Below, piece by piece: positions 29,142 to 39,765 of a stretch of 64,000 bases of DNA. The notes beneath the pieces were generated by a model. The model was given only the letters and a program-made list of their open reading frames with translations, was not told the DNA's origin and did not search any database. How positions within the stretch are numbered: the first letter of the stretch is position 1; the number at the start of each line of letters is the position of its first letter. This DNA comes from Mycolicibacterium litorale. Lineage in GTDB: Bacteria; Actinomycetota; Actinomycetes; Mycobacteriales; Mycobacteriaceae. Both the position numbers and the translations under genes were made by a program. The stretch covers positions 1,240,001-1,304,000 of the forward strand of contig NZ_AP022586.1 of NCBI RefSeq assembly GCF_010731695.1, read 5' to 3'.

Positions 29142-31285
29142 CACCAGCCGGTGGCGGCGGCGATCTGACGTCCCAGTTCGGCGGTCATGGTGCGCATGTA
29201 AGTGGTCGAGATGTGGTGGGCGTCGTGGTACAGCAACACATTTCCCTCCACCACACGGCAGTAGTCCTCACGACACACCGCGTCGCTCATGTCCAACGGC
29301 TTGAGCATCGGGAACTGGGCGACGTAGTCCAGTGTCGGATTGTCGTCGGAGAGTACCTTGGAGCGCTCGATGCCGCAGGAGATCGCGTCGCCGCCGTCGG
29401 CCAGGCAGTCCGCGGGGATGTAGGGTTCCCCGTCGCGGACCAGCCACGGGGTGTCGCGCATGGCGAGGATCGGAATCTTGTTGCGCGACAGCGTCTCCCA
29501 GATACCGAGGTAGGTCGAGGGCATGACGTCGCCGTCCTTGATGTTCCACGGCCGCGTCGACGTGGTGAACACGTAGTCCGGTTTGTCGGCGAGCAGTTTG
29601 GGCATCACCCGCGAATTCCATTGATGGCACTTGGGATACGGGCGGTTGTCACCCATCACCAAGGGCATCTGCTCGGTGGTCAGCGGGCAGCCCATCTTCA
29701 GATACGTGACCACCTTGAAGTGGTGCGTCCGGCCGAGCAGATCGAGCGCGGTGATCCAGTGTTCGGCGTGCGACCCGCCGGCCAGCGCGATGGTGCGCGG
29801 CGCCGTCTTGTCACCGTAGGTGCAGTTGATCACCCCGACGTTGTCGAAATCGCTGATGCACCCGTCGATGGTGCTGGCGGGCAGGTCCTCCTTCGCCTCG
29901 AGCACCGTCGGGCGCATCGGCAGCTTGGGCACCTTCGCGTGGTTCACCAGCGCCGTGGCGCCGGGGTAGTCGCGCAGGGGCAGCCCGGCGAGTTCCTTGC
30001 CGCTGGCCCGCTGCACCGTGACGTGCTCACGCCAGGTGAACGACGTCGCGGTGAGCGCCACGCCCAGCAGTGCGACCACGGAGCCGAGCACGATCGTCGG
30101 CCTGCGCAGCCGCGTCCGCAGGGGTGCGGTGGCCACCATCGGCGCAGGCCCGCGGTAGCGCAGCGGTTCCTCGATGTAACGCATCGTCAGCCACGCCAGC
30201 ACCGCCGAGACCCCGAGCACCCCGGCGCCCTGCCAGAAGTCGACCCTCGTCTGGCCGCTGTAGGACAACCAGAAGATCAGCAGCGGCCAGTGCCACAGGT
30301 ACAGCGAGTAGGCCATCGAGCCGAGCGTCACGAACGGGGTGGTGGCCAGCAGCCGGTTCGGGGCGGGCAGCCGGCTGTCGTCGCGGTTGGCGGCCGAGAG
30401 GATGAACGCGATGGTGGCGCCGACGGGGACCAGCGCCCAGGGACCGGGGAACTCCTTGACGCCGTCGATGAACCACCCGCACGACAGGATCGCGGCGAGC
30501 GCGACGGTGGCGACGATGCCGCGCAGCCACATCGGCCACCGGATGTGGCCGACCAGTGCCCCGGCCAGCGCGCCGAGCAGCAACTCCCAGGCCCGGGCGA
30601 AGCTGTTGTAGTACGCGGTGGCCTGGTCGTCGTTGTGGGCGATGATCGCGTAGACGAACGAGGCGACGGTCAGCGCGGTGAGCAACACCACCAGGGCGGT
30701 CCGCAGGTGACGCCGCAGCACCCGCCGGAACAGCACCGCGAACCCGAAGATCAACACCAGGAAGGCGAGGTAGAACTGCCCCTGCACCGACATCGACCAG
30801 ATGTGCTGCAGCGGGCTGACCGTCTCCTCCGCGCGCAGGTAGTCCGACGCGGTGATCGCCAGTTCCCAGTTCTGGTAGTAGCCGAGGCTCGCCAGGCTCT
30901 GGTCGGCGAAGGTCTCCCACCGCGTCTCCGGCTGGATCAGAATCGTCAGCACCGCGGAGGCGGCCAGCACCACGACCAGCGCGGGCAACAGGCGCCGGAC
31001 AAGGCGGGTCACCTCGGGCACGGGCCGTAGCGACGCGCCCTGGGTCAGCGCCGAACGCAGCAACCGGCCGCCGAAGAAGAAGCCGGACAGCGCGAGGAAG
31101 ACGTCCACACCGCCGGAGACCTTGCCGAACCACACGTGGAAGACCGCGACCAGCGCGATCGCGATGCCCCGCAGTCCGTCCAGATCGTGCCGGTAGAAGC
31201 CCGAACTCCGGATTCCCGTCGCGGAGGGCCGGACGGTACCCGGGTCGGAGCCAGCCGCCGGCCGGTGGGGGGCGAGGGTCATCAT
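29138..31285 (-). CDS. Acyltransferase-3 / SGNH-hydrolase fusion, OafA-YrhL type
   Basis: 715 residues. An N-terminal acyltransferase-3 membrane domain of about ten helices (residues 35-400; [20 protein letters not shown] with the catalytic-type histidine, then [16 protein letters not shown]) is fused to an extracytoplasmic SGNH domain with [11 protein letters not shown] near 500 (serine) and YHDAHHIS near 687 (Asp-His). Such proteins move acyl groups, often acetyl or succinyl, onto surface glycans. The adjacent pair ATG 31285/ATG 31282 are both possible. It is first in the operon with treX, treY and treZ, matching M. tuberculosis Rv1565c. The acceptor is unknown; trehalose or an envelope glycan is a guess from context. 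Confidence 0.9.
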   Translation of the reverse strand: MMTLAPHRPAAGSDPGTVRPSATGIRSSGFYRHDLDGLRGIAIALVAVFHVWFGKVSGGVDVFLALSGFFFGGRLLRSALTQGASLRPVPEVTRLVRRLLPALVVVLAASAVLTILIQPETRWETFADQSLASLGYYQNWELAITASDYLRAEETVSPLQHIWSMSVQGQFYLAFLVLIFGFAVLFRRVLRRHLRTALVVLLTALTVASFVYAIIAHNDDQATAYYNSFARAWELLLGALAGALVGHIRWPMWLRGIVATVALAAILSCGWFIDGVKEFPGPWALVPVGATIAFILSAANRDDSRLPAPNRLLATTPFVTLGSMAYSLYLWHWPLLIFWLSYSGQTRVDFWQGAGVLGVSAVLAWLTMRYIEEPLRYRGPAPMVATAPLRTRLRRPTIVLGSVVALLGVALTATSFTWREHVTVQRASGKELAGLPLRDYPGATALVNHAKVPKLPMRPTVLEAKEDLPASTIDGCISDFDNVGVINCTYGDKTAPRTIALAGGSHAEHWITALDLLGRTHHFKVVTYLKMGCPLTTEQMPLVMGDNRPYPKCHQWNSRVMPKLLADKPDYVFTTSTRPWNIKDGDVMPSTYLGIWETLSRNKIPILAMRDTPWLVRDGEPYIPADCLADGGDAISCGIERSKVLSDDNPTLDYVAQFPMLKPLDMSDAVCREDYCRVVEGNVLLYHDAHHISTTYMRTMTAELGRQIAAATGWW

Positions 31286-31363
31286 GGTCGGCGGCTAATT
31301 TACCGAATTTCTGCGGGCACCTCATGCCGCGCATGGTCTGGCCGCCGCGGCGAGCGAAGAGGT

Positions 31364-31369
31364 TAGTGT
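31364..31369 (+). promoter_or_regulatory. -10 box of bioA, leaderless
   Basis: TAGTGT ends 8 bases before GTG 31378 in the divergent gap with the acyltransferase gene. No BioQ-type box is seen here, unlike before bioF and bioB. Confidence 0.45.
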
Positions 31370-31377
31370 CGATCTCC

Positions 31378-32685
31378 GTGCCCGCGTTGACCCCTGCCCA
31401 GATCAGCGCCGTGGATGCCGCGCACGTCTGGCACCCCTACAGCACCATCGGCGCCGACGCCCTGCCACCGGTGGTGGCGCTGGCCGCCAAGGGTGCGTGG
31501 ATCACCATCGCCGACCCCGCCGACCCGGCCGGCGGTGAGACGCTCGACGTCATCGACGCGATGAGTTCGTGGTGGACGGCGATCCACGGCCACGGCCACC
31601 CGGTGCTCGACGCGGCCATCACCGAGCAGCTGGCCACGATGAACCACGTCATGTTCGGCGGTCTGACCCACGAACCGGCCGCCCGGCTGGCGCAGCTGCT
31701 GGTGGAGATCACCCCGGCGGGTCTGGAGACCGTGTTCTTCTCCGACTCCGGATCGGTCTCGGTCGAGGTCGCGGTGAAGATGGCGCTGCAGTACTGGCGC
31801 GCGGCGGGCCGGCCGGGCAAGACCCGGCTGATGACGTGGCGCGGGGGCTATCACGGCGACACCTTCACCCCGATGAGCGTGTGCGACCCCGACGGCGGCA
31901 TGCACGAGCTGTGGACCGACATCCTGACCCGTCAGGTGTTCGCCCCGCCCGTGCCCGGCGCCTACGAGCCGGAGTATGTGGCGGCGTTCGAGCGACAACT
32001 CGCCGAGCACGCCGACGACGTGGCCGCGGTGATCGTCGAACCGGTGGTCCAGGGCGCCGGCGGGATGCGGTTCCACGATCCCCGTTACCTGACCGACCTG
32101 CGCGCGCTGTGCGACCGCCACGGCGTGTTGTTGATCTTCGACGAGATCGCCACCGGATTCGGCCGCACCGGCGAGTTGTTCGCCGCCGACCACGTCAGGG
32201 TCAGCCCCGACATCATGTGCGTCGGCAAGGGCCTCACCGGCGGCTACCTGACGCTCGCCGCGACGTTGTGCACCACGCAGATCGCCCACACCATCAGCGC
32301 GGGTGAGGCCGGGGCGCTCATGCACGGGCCGACGTTCATGGCCAACGCGCTGGCCTGCGCGGTCGGGGTCGCCGCGGTCGAGCTGCTGCTGGCCGGTGAC
32401 TGGCGCACCACGATCGCGGCCATCGAACGGGGTCTGGCCGACGGGCTGGCGCCGGCGCGCGAGGTGGCCGGCGTGGCCGACGTGCGGGTCCTCGGCGCCA
32501 TCGGCGTCGTGGAGCTGGAGCGCCCGGTGGACATGGCGACGGCGACGGCCGCGGCCCTGGACCACGGTGTGTGGCTGCGTCCGTTCCGCAACCTCGTCTA
32601 CGTCATGCCGCCCTACATCTGCACCGCCGAAGAGATCGCCCAGATCACCTCTGCGGTGGTCGGCGTGGTCCGTGCACTAGCCTGA
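31378..32685 (+). CDS. bioA: 7,8-diaminopelargonic acid synthase
   Basis: PLP aminotransferase that converts KAPA to DAPA in biotin synthesis, using S-adenosylmethionine as amino donor. 435 residues. Class III landmarks: [10 protein letters not shown] near 20, [15 protein letters not shown] near 62-76, [14 protein letters not shown] near 257-270 and the PLP lysine in CVGKGLTGG near 283. GTG 31378 rather than an upstream in-frame ATG is chosen because TALTPAQ-like N-termini start here in the family and a -10 box precedes it. The TGA stop lies inside a BioQ-type box. Confidence 0.96.
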   Translation: MPALTPAQISAVDAAHVWHPYSTIGADALPPVVALAAKGAWITIADPADPAGGETLDVIDAMSSWWTAIHGHGHPVLDAAITEQLATMNHVMFGGLTHEPAARLAQLLVEITPAGLETVFFSDSGSVSVEVAVKMALQYWRAAGRPGKTRLMTWRGGYHGDTFTPMSVCDPDGGMHELWTDILTRQVFAPPVPGAYEPEYVAAFERQLAEHADDVAAVIVEPVVQGAGGMRFHDPRYLTDLRALCDRHGVLLIFDEIATGFGRTGELFAADHVRVSPDIMCVGKGLTGGYLTLAATLCTTQIAHTISAGEAGALMHGPTFMANALACAVGVAAVELLLAGDWRTTIAAIERGLADGLAPAREVAGVADVRVLGAIGVVELERPVDMATATAAALDHGVWLRPFRNLVYVMPPYICTAEEIAQITSAVVGVVRALA

Positions 32686-32695
32686 ACGGTGTTCA
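32683..32695 (+). promoter_or_regulatory. BioQ-type operator before bioF
   Basis: TGAAC-GGT-GTTCA, a perfect 5-3-5 inverted repeat whose first three bases are the bioA stop codon. The same site occurs twice between bioQ and bioB. It lies 18 bases before bioF GTG 32714, so a repressor bound here would switch bioF-bioD off separately from bioA. Confidence 0.8.
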
Positions 32696-32713
32696 AGTAG
32701 ATCGGAGGCAACC

Positions 32714-33862
32714 GTGACGCGCGCTGGTCTGTCGCCGCTGGCGTGGCTCGACGAGGTCGCCGACCAACGCCGCGCCGCCGGACTGCGCCGGTCGCTGCAG
32801 ACCAGGCCGCCCACCGGCGCCGTCGTGGACCTGGCCTCCAACGACTACCTCGGACTCTCCACGCACCCGCGGGTGGTCGAGGGCGCGGTGCGGGCCCTGC
32901 GTGAGTGGGGCGCCGGGTCGACCGGGTCGCGGCTGGTGACCGGCAACACCGAACTGCACGAGGGCTTCGAGCGGGCACTGGCCGCGTTCACCGGCGCCGA
33001 GTCCGCGCTGGTGTTCTCCTCCGGATACACCGCCAATCTCGGCGCGGTGGTGGCGCTGTCCGGCCCGGGCGCACTGCTGGTGTCCGACGCGCTCACCCAT
33101 GCGTCGCTGGTGGACGCCGCCCGGCTGTCCCGTTCGCGGGTGGTGGTCACCCCGCACCGCGACGTCGCCGCGATCGAGGCGGCGCTGAGCTCCCGCGACG
33201 AACAGCGCGCCGTGGTGGTCACCGATTCGGTGTTCTCCGCCGACGGAGTGCTGGCGCCGCTGCGCGAGATGCACGACGTGTGCCGGCGGTACGGGGCGCT
33301 GCTCGTCGTCGACGAGGCGCACGGGCTCGGGGTCCGCGGCGACGGTGGCCGCGGCCTGCTCGACGAGGTGGGGCTGGCCGGTGCGCCGGACGTCGTCATG
33401 ACCACGACGCTGTCCAAGGCGCTGGGCAGTCAGGGCGGGGTGGTTCTCGGGCCTGCCGCGGTCCGCGAGCACCTCATCGACGCCGCCCGCCCCTTCATCT
33501 TCGACACCGGGCTGGCCCCCGCGGCGGTGGGCGCGGCGAGGGCGGCGCTGGAGGTGCTGACCGACGAACCGTGGCGCGCCCGCGCGGTGCTCGACAACGC
33601 CGCGGCGCTGGCGCAGATGTGCGGTGTGGCCGAGCGGCCGGAGTCCGCGGTCGTCTCGGTGATCCTGGGGGAGCCGGAGACGGCGCTGGCCGCCGCGACC
33701 GCCTGTCTGGACCGCGGGCTGCGGGTGGGGTGCTTCCGGCCCCCCACGGTGCCCGCGGGCACCTCCCGGCTGCGCCTGACGGCGCGGGCGTCGCTGACCG
33801 CGGACGACCTGGGCACCGCCCGGCAGGTGCTGACCGACGTGCTGACGGCGGCCCGCAGATGA
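32714..33862 (+). CDS. bioF: 8-amino-7-oxononanoate (KAPA) synthase
   Basis: Condenses pimeloyl thioester with L-alanine, releasing CO2, in the first ring-building step of biotin synthesis. 382 residues. Visible are [10 protein letters not shown] near 38, [11 protein letters not shown] near 70, [12 protein letters not shown] near 198 and the PLP lysine in [11 protein letters not shown] near 235. GTG 32714 has GGAGG five bases upstream. It overlaps bioD by four bases. The BioQ-type box just upstream gives this operon its own switch. Confidence 0.96.
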   Translation: MTRAGLSPLAWLDEVADQRRAAGLRRSLQTRPPTGAVVDLASNDYLGLSTHPRVVEGAVRALREWGAGSTGSRLVTGNTELHEGFERALAAFTGAESALVFSSGYTANLGAVVALSGPGALLVSDALTHASLVDAARLSRSRVVVTPHRDVAAIEAALSSRDEQRAVVVTDSVFSADGVLAPLREMHDVCRRYGALLVVDEAHGLGVRGDGGRGLLDEVGLAGAPDVVMTTTLSKALGSQGGVVLGPAAVREHLIDAARPFIFDTGLAPAAVGAARAALEVLTDEPWRARAVLDNAAALAQMCGVAERPESAVVSVILGEPETALAAATACLDRGLRVGCFRPPTVPAGTSRLRLTARASLTADDLGTARQVLTDVLTAARR

Positions 33863-34548
33863 GCGTGCTCGTGGTGACCGGAACCGACACCGGTGTGGGC
33901 AAGACCGTCGCCACGGCCGCGCTGGCCTGCGCCGCCCGGCTGCACGGCATGGAGGTGGCGGTCTGCAAACCCGTCCAGACCGGCACCGGACCGGACGACG
34001 AATCCGGCGACGACGACCTTCGCGAGATCGGGCGGCTGGCCGGGGTGGACGCGCTGCACCGCGGATGGCGTTATCCGGATCCGCTGGCCCCACTGGCCGC
34101 CGCGCAGCGTGCCGGTGCCACCCTGCCGACGCTAGCGGAGCTGATCGACCTGGTGCGCGGCGCGGATGCGCCGGACCGGCTGACGCTGGTCGAGGGCGCA
34201 GGCGGGCTGCTGGTCGAGATCGGCGAGGGCGGCGTCACCCTTCGTGATGTGGCGACAGAGCTGGGCGCCCCGGTCCTGGTGGTCGTCGCGCCGGGGCTCG
34301 GCACCCTCAACCACACTTCACTCACCCTGGAATCGCTCGCTGCACAAGGGCTTTCGTGCGCCGGCCTGGTGATCGGCGCCTGGCCCGCGCAGCCGGGTGT
34401 CGCCGAGATCGACAACCGCGACGCGCTGGCACGGCTTGCCCCGGTGCGCGCCGCGCTGCCCGCCGGCGCCGGATCGGTCAGCGCCGTCGACTTCGAACGG
34501 ATCAGCGCGACCGCCTTCGACCCGGACTGGCTCGCGGGCCTGCGGTAG
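33859..34548 (+). CDS. bioD: Dethiobiotin synthetase
   Basis: ATP-dependent carboxylation of DAPA to dethiobiotin. 229 residues. The N-terminal P-loop GTDTGVGKT (residues 8-16) is textbook, with [16 protein letters not shown] near 35 contacting substrate and [11 protein letters not shown] near 112 as the second nucleotide motif. ATGA overlap with bioF; the next gene starts on the base after its stop. M. tuberculosis BioD is known to prefer CTP (established for that species). Confidence 0.96.
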   Translation: MSVLVVTGTDTGVGKTVATAALACAARLHGMEVAVCKPVQTGTGPDDESGDDDLREIGRLAGVDALHRGWRYPDPLAPLAAAQRAGATLPTLAELIDLVRGADAPDRLTLVEGAGGLLVEIGEGGVTLRDVATELGAPVLVVVAPGLGTLNHTSLTLESLAAQGLSCAGLVIGAWPAQPGVAEIDNRDALARLAPVRAALPAGAGSVSAVDFERISATAFDPDWLAGLR

Positions 34549-35070
34549 ATGGTCCATTCGGTCGAGCTGCTCTTCGACCCCGCTACCGACGCGGCGGTGC
34601 GCGGGATCTGGGATGACCTCAGCGCGGCCGGAGTGCGCAGCCAGGCCGCCAACCGGTCACCCAGCAACCGCCCGCACGTGACGCTCACCGTGGCGGAGCG
34701 CATGGCCGACGGGGTGAACGACGCGCTGCGTCCGCTGCTGGCGATGCTGCCGTTCGACGGACTGATCGGAGCGCCGATGCTCTTCGGCGCCCGCACGCTG
34801 ATCCTCGTTCGGCTGCTCGTCCCGTCGACGCCCCTGCTCGACCTGCACCGGGAGGTCGACCGGGTGTGCCGCCCGCACATCGACGGCGACCCGCTCCCGC
34901 ACACCGCGCCCGGTCAGTGGACCCCCCACGTGACGCTGGCGCGGCGGGTGCCACCCGAACAGCTGCCCGCCGCGATGGCGGTGCGCGGCCTGAATGGCGA
35001 CCTGAGCTGCCGGATCGTCGGCCTGCGGCACTGGGACGGCAACGACCGCGTCGAGTATCCGATCAGCTGA
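34549..35070 (+). CDS. 2'-5' RNA ligase / cyclic phosphodiesterase-like (2H superfamily)
   Basis: 173 residues with two HxT motifs, PHVTLTVAE near 41-49 and PHVTLARRV near 124-132, in the symmetric two-lobed fold of 2H phosphoesterases such as LigT/ThpR. These act on 2',3'-cyclic or 2'-5' RNA bonds. It begins on the base right after the bioD stop, so it is translated with the biotin genes; M. tuberculosis Rv1571 holds this place. Its 3' end overlaps bioQ by eight bases, tail to tail. Whether it has a role in biotin metabolism is unknown. Confidence 0.85.
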   Translation: MVHSVELLFDPATDAAVRGIWDDLSAAGVRSQAANRSPSNRPHVTLTVAERMADGVNDALRPLLAMLPFDGLIGAPMLFGARTLILVRLLVPSTPLLDLHREVDRVCRPHIDGDPLPHTAPGQWTPHVTLARRVPPEQLPAAMAVRGLNGDLSCRIVGLRHWDGNDRVEYPIS

Positions 35071-35641
35071 CGGTGGAGATGACGCCGAGGCCGTCGATCA
35101 GCAGCCGCAGCCCGAAGCCGAACCGGCGGTCGTGGTCGATGGCCGCCACCGACTCCTGCGGGTCGAGCACCCCGGCCGAATCCCACTGCAACTTCGACTG
35201 CTCGTCGACGGTGAAGCCCAGCACGTAGTAGATGACGGTGCGCGCGGCGAGTTCGGCCTCGGCCGAGGGCACCCCGGCGTCTTCGGCGGCGGCGGACAGC
35301 GCGGTGAGGATGTCCCCGGCGGCCTGCGACTGTCCGGCGGCGAAGCTGGCCGACACCAGTTCGGCGCCGTCGGTGTGCGACAGCAGCGCATCGCGCAGCG
35401 CCGAGCACACCGCCACGATCCGCTCTCGCCAGTCGGTGACGGCGGGGACGTCGCGCGCGGGCTGCAGGATGCGGTCCGCGATCGCGCCGAGGAGCTGCTG
35501 CTTGTTGGCGAAGTGCCAGTACAGGGCACCGGGGGAGACGTTGAGCTCCTTGGCGAGCCTGCGCATCGTCAGGTCGGCGATCCCGTAAGCGTCCAGGATC
35601 GCCGTCGCCGCTTCGACCACGTCGTATTTGTGCAGTTGCAC
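35063..35641 (-). CDS. bioQ: TetR-family repressor of biotin genes
   Basis: 192 residues. The TetR HTH is at about 20-45 (DLTMRRLAKELNVSPGALYW). BioQ is the known biotin-pathway repressor of M. smegmatis and corynebacteria, binding inverted repeats like TGAAC-N3-GTTCA. Those sites are present here before bioF and twice in the bioQ-bioB gap, which supports the name. GTG 35641 has TAAGCT six bases upstream, so the message is probably leaderless, and the nearer box lies directly upstream of that -10 box, fitting autorepression. No biotin-binding motif is visible, as expected, since BioQ does not itself bind biotin in the reported systems. Confidence 0.87.
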   Translation of the reverse strand: MQLHKYDVVEAATAILDAYGIADLTMRRLAKELNVSPGALYWHFANKQQLLGAIADRILQPARDVPAVTDWRERIVAVCSALRDALLSHTDGAELVSASFAAGQSQAAGDILTALSAAAEDAGVPSAEAELAARTVIYYVLGFTVDEQSKLQWDSAGVLDPQESVAAIDHDRRFGFGLRLLIDGLGVISTVS

Positions 35642-35647
35642 GCGGTT

Positions 35648-35653
35648 AGCTTA
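35648..35653 (-). promoter_or_regulatory. -10 box of bioQ, leaderless
   Basis: Read on the minus strand as TAAGCT, ending 6 bases before GTG 35641. The first BioQ box (35657-35669) is 3 bases further upstream. Confidence 0.5.
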
Positions 35654-35654
35654 A

Positions 35655-36758
<1,104 letters not shown>

Positions 36759-36998
36759 ATGACGGCCGACCTGCCTGCGCCCGTGAGCGCCGGCCGCTAC
36801 AACGTCTACACCGGTGTGTGCAACAGTGAAGCGGCGGGGACAACGGTTCCCACCGCGGCCCAGCTGGGGCTGGAACCGCCCCGGTTCTGCGCCGAGTGCG
36901 GCCGCCGGATGGTGGTGCAGGTGCGCCCGGACGGCTGGTGGGCGAAGTGTTCCCGGCATGGGATCGTCGATTCCAAGGACCTGGAGACGCAGCGTTGA
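36759..36998 (+). CDS. bsaP: Biotin synthase auxiliary protein
   Basis: 79-residue small protein with four cysteines (21, 44, 47, 64), including CAEC and AKCSRHG, suited to metal or cluster binding. It is in the position of M. tuberculosis Rv1590, reported as BsaP, which mycobacterial BioB needs for turnover, probably by protecting its iron-sulfur cluster. Start ATG follows the bioB stop with no gap. The identification rests on position, size and cysteine pattern; no alignment was run. Confidence 0.8.
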   Translation: MTADLPAPVSAGRYNVYTGVCNSEAAGTTVPTAAQLGLEPPRFCAECGRRMVVQVRPDGWWAKCSRHGIVDSKDLETQR

Positions 36999-37675
36999 AC
37001 GAAGTTTCGGTGGACGAAGTCGCGGTGAAGGACCCTGCGCGACCGCGGTTTTCGCGGCGACGGGCCGCGTTGACCACGGTCGGCGGATTGGTGCTGGCCG
37101 GTGCCGTCACCGGCGCACTGTGGTCGGTGCTCGCCCCACCGGTCCACGGCGTCGTCGCGCTGACCCGCGACGGTGAGCGGGTCCGGGCGTATGTCGGCGG
37201 CGATGCCGACCACTTCTTCACCGCGGCGGCCCTGTTCGTCGGGATGCTCGCGGCCGTCGCCGTCGTCGCGGCGGTCTGGCTGTGGCAGTGGCGCGCGCAC
37301 CGTGGCCCCGTCCTCGTCGCCGCGCTCGCGGTCGGCGCGGCCGCCGCCGCGGGAGTCGCGGCGGGTGTGGGTGCGGCGCTGGTGCGGATGCAGTACGGCA
37401 CGGTCGACGTGGCGGCCGCGCCGGTCACCCCGGACAACCGGGTGCACCACGTGATCGAGGCGCCCGCGGTGTTCTTCGGGCACACGCCGCTGCAGATCGC
37501 ATGCACGATCATCGTCCCGGCCGCCATCGGCGCGCTGGTCTACGCCATCTGCGCGGTGGCCGCCCCACGCGACGACCTCGGCGGCTGGCCGCCGCAGGAG
37601 TTCGAACCGCTCAGCGGTCGAAAAACGACAGCGGACGGCGCTCAACCCGTCGGCCCGCCATCACCTTCGCACTGA
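36995..37675 (+). CDS. DUF2567-like membrane protein
   Basis: 226 residues with about four helices: 26-47 ([20 protein letters not shown]), 75-95, 102-130 and a C-terminal helix near 175-198. A soluble stretch between helices 1 and 2 ([16 protein letters not shown]) and another after helix 3 are probably outside. TTG 36995 overlaps the bsaP stop (TTGA) and the family N-terminus continues in frame, so I accept it; GTG 37010 is an alternative. It ends inside the 3' end of the lipase on the other strand (65-base overlap). Counterpart of M. tuberculosis Rv1591. Function unknown. Confidence 0.75.
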   Translation: MNEVSVDEVAVKDPARPRFSRRRAALTTVGGLVLAGAVTGALWSVLAPPVHGVVALTRDGERVRAYVGGDADHFFTAAALFVGMLAAVAVVAAVWLWQWRAHRGPVLVAALAVGAAAAAGVAAGVGAALVRMQYGTVDVAAAPVTPDNRVHHVIEAPAVFFGHTPLQIACTIIVPAAIGALVYAICAVAAPRDDLGGWPPQEFEPLSGRKTTADGAQPVGPPSPSH

Positions 37676-38963
37676 TCACGGCGAGCCGGAGCATCCCGCG
37701 GTAGGTCGACGGGTTGAGCAGCGTGGGCCACTTGGTGCGCACGAGGTTCTCGCTCAGCGGCCGGTCGGCAAACCGGTCGCGCAGCCACCGCAGCGTCATC
37801 GGCGCCGACATCGGATGCAGCAGCATGTGCTCGCTGAACATGTCGCGGTGGTAGGTGACGTGGGCGCCGCCGCTGCTGTAGGTGTCGATCAGGGCGTCGA
37901 TGTCGTCGACCGAGACGATCTTGTCGTGCACGGCCTGCACGATCAGCACGGGCGGGTTCGGGGTCGCGGTGCCCAGCTTGATGCTGTCGAAGACGTGCTG
38001 CACCTCGGGGGTCTGCAGGATCTCCTCGAGTGGCCGGTCGACCAGCTTGCCCATGTCCATGCGGATCCACCGAAGTACGGCGTGTGCCGTCGTCATCTTC
38101 TCGATGCGCAGCAGCATCGCCTTGCCGGTGTCGGTGGCGTGTTCCTGGATGACGCGGTCCAGTTCGGGGTAGCTGTGCGTCAGCGCTGCCACCACCATCG
38201 CGGGCAATCCCGAGAAGATGCTGCCGTTGAGCCGGCGGAACGCATTGCCCAGGTCGGCCACCGGTGAGCCGAGGACCGCACCGACGACGTTGAGTTCGGG
38301 CGCGTACTCGGCGCAGGTCTCCGCGGCCCATGCGGTGGCCAGCCCGCCCCCGGAGTAGCCCCACAGCCCCACCGGCGCCTGCGCCGACAGGTTGAGGCGG
38401 TCGCAGTTGAGGGCGGCCCGGACGCCGTCGAGCACGTGGTAGCCGGGTTCGAAGGGCGCGCCCCAGATGCCGTGCGGACCTTCGTGGTCGGGAACCGAGA
38501 CGGCCCACCCCTCGGCGAGCGCGGCGGCGATCAGCAGGAACTCGACCTGCGCGAGCGCGCCGACGGCCTTGGCGCCCCGGCGCAGGGCGTAGGACGGGAA
38601 GCACCGCCCGGCGATCGCGTCGATCGCGCACTGGTAGGACACGACCGGGCAGGGTTTGTTCGGGTCGCGTTCCGTGGGGGTGACGACGGTGGTGACGGTG
38701 GCCTGCGGCGCACCGTGGAAGTCGGTCGTGCGGTAGAGCAGCTGGGTGGCGGTGAACTTCTGCGGGACGAGTCCCATGAACGCCAGCTCGACGTCGCGGG
38801 AGCGCAGGACCGTCCCGGGCCGCGCGTGTTCGAAACCGGCGGGCGGTTCGTAGAAGGCGTCCTTGGCCGGTACCGACGGACGGGATCCGCGGGCGATGTC
38901 CTCGTGGTGCGGCTGGCCGATCCACTCGGCGCCGGTCTCCCGCGCCACGCTGCCCAAGTCCAT
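37611..38963 (-). CDS. Secretory-lipase family alpha/beta hydrolase
   Basis: 450 residues in the fungal-type secretory lipase (LIP) family. The nucleophile elbow is GLWGYSGGG near residue 201; the aspartate is probably in [10 protein letters not shown] near 341 and the histidine in FSEHMLLH near 377. No classical signal peptide is visible at the chosen start, so export is uncertain. M. tuberculosis Rv1592c has this place and is reported as a lipase. ATG 38963 sits 7 bases after a TAGCCT -10 box on its strand. Confidence 0.85.
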   Translation of the reverse strand: MDLGSVARETGAEWIGQPHHEDIARGSRPSVPAKDAFYEPPAGFEHARPGTVLRSRDVELAFMGLVPQKFTATQLLYRTTDFHGAPQATVTTVVTPTERDPNKPCPVVSYQCAIDAIAGRCFPSYALRRGAKAVGALAQVEFLLIAAALAEGWAVSVPDHEGPHGIWGAPFEPGYHVLDGVRAALNCDRLNLSAQAPVGLWGYSGGGLATAWAAETCAEYAPELNVVGAVLGSPVADLGNAFRRLNGSIFSGLPAMVVAALTHSYPELDRVIQEHATDTGKAMLLRIEKMTTAHAVLRWIRMDMGKLVDRPLEEILQTPEVQHVFDSIKLGTATPNPPVLIVQAVHDKIVSVDDIDALIDTYSSGGAHVTYHRDMFSEHMLLHPMSAPMTLRWLRDRFADRPLSENLVRTKWPTLLNPSTYRGMLRLAVISAKVMAGRRVERRPLSFFDR

Positions 38964-38970
38964 CCGGCCA

Positions 38971-38976
38971 AGGCTA
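38971..38976 (-). promoter_or_regulatory. -10 box of the lipase gene, leaderless
   Basis: Minus-strand TAGCCT ends 7 bases before ATG 38963; it lies in the 42-base gap after nrtR. Confidence 0.45.
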
Positions 38977-39005
38977 CTTAAGAGGTCTATGAGATTCCAC
39001 TCGAC

Positions 39006-39707
39006 TCACCCGGGCGGGCGGAACGCAGCGAATTCGTCGGTCACCCGGTAGCGCGACTCGGTGAAGCGGTACAGGGCCGGCGGCCGGCCTCCCGCCCGTC
39101 CCGAGCGGGCGGTGGAACCCGTCCTGGTGATGACGTTGCGGCGTTCGAGCACTCGCTGCAGATTCGTGGCGTCCACTTGGTACCCGAGTGCCGCGCCGTA
39201 GATGTCCCGCAGCGTCGAAAGCGCGAATTCCGTTGGCGTGAGCGCGAATCCGATGTTGGTGTACGAGAGTTTGGCCGCCAGCCGGGTGTGGGCGTGCTCG
39301 ACCATCGGACCGTGGTCGAACGCCATCTCGGGCAGTTCGGACACCGGGTGCCAGCAGGTGTCGGCCGGCAGCGCGGGGGTGGCGGGGGAGGGCACCAGGC
39401 CGAGGAAGGTCGACGCGATGGTGCGCGTACCGGGAACGCGGGCCGGGTCGGAGAACACCGCGAGTTGCTCGAGGTGAGCCACTTCACGCAAATCCACCTT
39501 CTCGGCCAATTGGCGCCGCACCGAGGTGGTGAGGTCTTCGTCGTGGCCCAGTCGGCCGCCAGGAAGGGACCACCGGCCGCGTTCCGGTTCGAGGGCCCGC
39601 TGCCACAGCAGGACGTGCAGGGCGGGGTGTTCCGGGCCACCGGGGCTCACGCCGCGAATCTGGAACACAACGGCGAGCACTTCGTGCGCGGTGCTAGTAT
39701 GAGCCAT
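39006..39707 (-). CDS. nrtR: NrtR-type regulator of NAD synthesis (Nudix-like sensor plus winged HTH)
   Basis: 233 residues. Residues 1-150 form a Nudix fold with a degenerate Nudix box near 55-77: [18 protein letters not shown] then AEKVDL, where REUxEE has become RQLAEK, losing catalytic glutamates as expected of a sensor. The C-terminal 80 residues are a winged-helix DNA-binding domain ([15 protein letters not shown], then NVITRTGS). NrtR is the known NAD-pathway repressor of M. smegmatis, with nadABC as target and ADP-ribose-type ligand. It is divergent from nadA, and a large palindrome fills the space in front of both genes. Confidence 0.86.
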   Translation of the reverse strand: MAHTSTAHEVLAVVFQIRGVSPGGPEHPALHVLLWQRALEPERGRWSLPGGRLGHDEDLTTSVRRQLAEKVDLREVAHLEQLAVFSDPARVPGTRTIASTFLGLVPSPATPALPADTCWHPVSELPEMAFDHGPMVEHAHTRLAAKLSYTNIGFALTPTEFALSTLRDIYGAALGYQVDATNLQRVLERRNVITRTGSTARSGRAGGRPPALYRFTESRYRVTDEFAAFRPPG

Positions 39708-39730
39708 GTTTTCGATTGTAAGTCGAAAAC
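39708..39730 (+). promoter_or_regulatory. NrtR operator overlapping nrtR promoter, before nadA
   Basis: A perfect inverted repeat: GTTTTCGA (39708-39715), 7-base centre TTGTAAG, TCGAAAAC (39723-39730). It begins on the base next to the nrtR start codon. On the minus strand it contains TACAAT (39715-39720), a good -10 box exactly 7 bases before the nrtR ATG, so binding here would block nrtR directly. On the plus strand a TAGTAT (39695-39700) just upstream could serve nadA. Confidence 0.85.
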
Positions 39731-39765
39731 CGGATCGACACCGAGATCGACGCAAGGGAGCCCCC

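Noticed and set aside
39706..39765. ATG 39706 as nadA start (20 residues longer)
   Set aside because: It would lie inside the operator and overlap the nrtR ATG; GTG 39766 has a good ribosome site and matches NadA N-termini.
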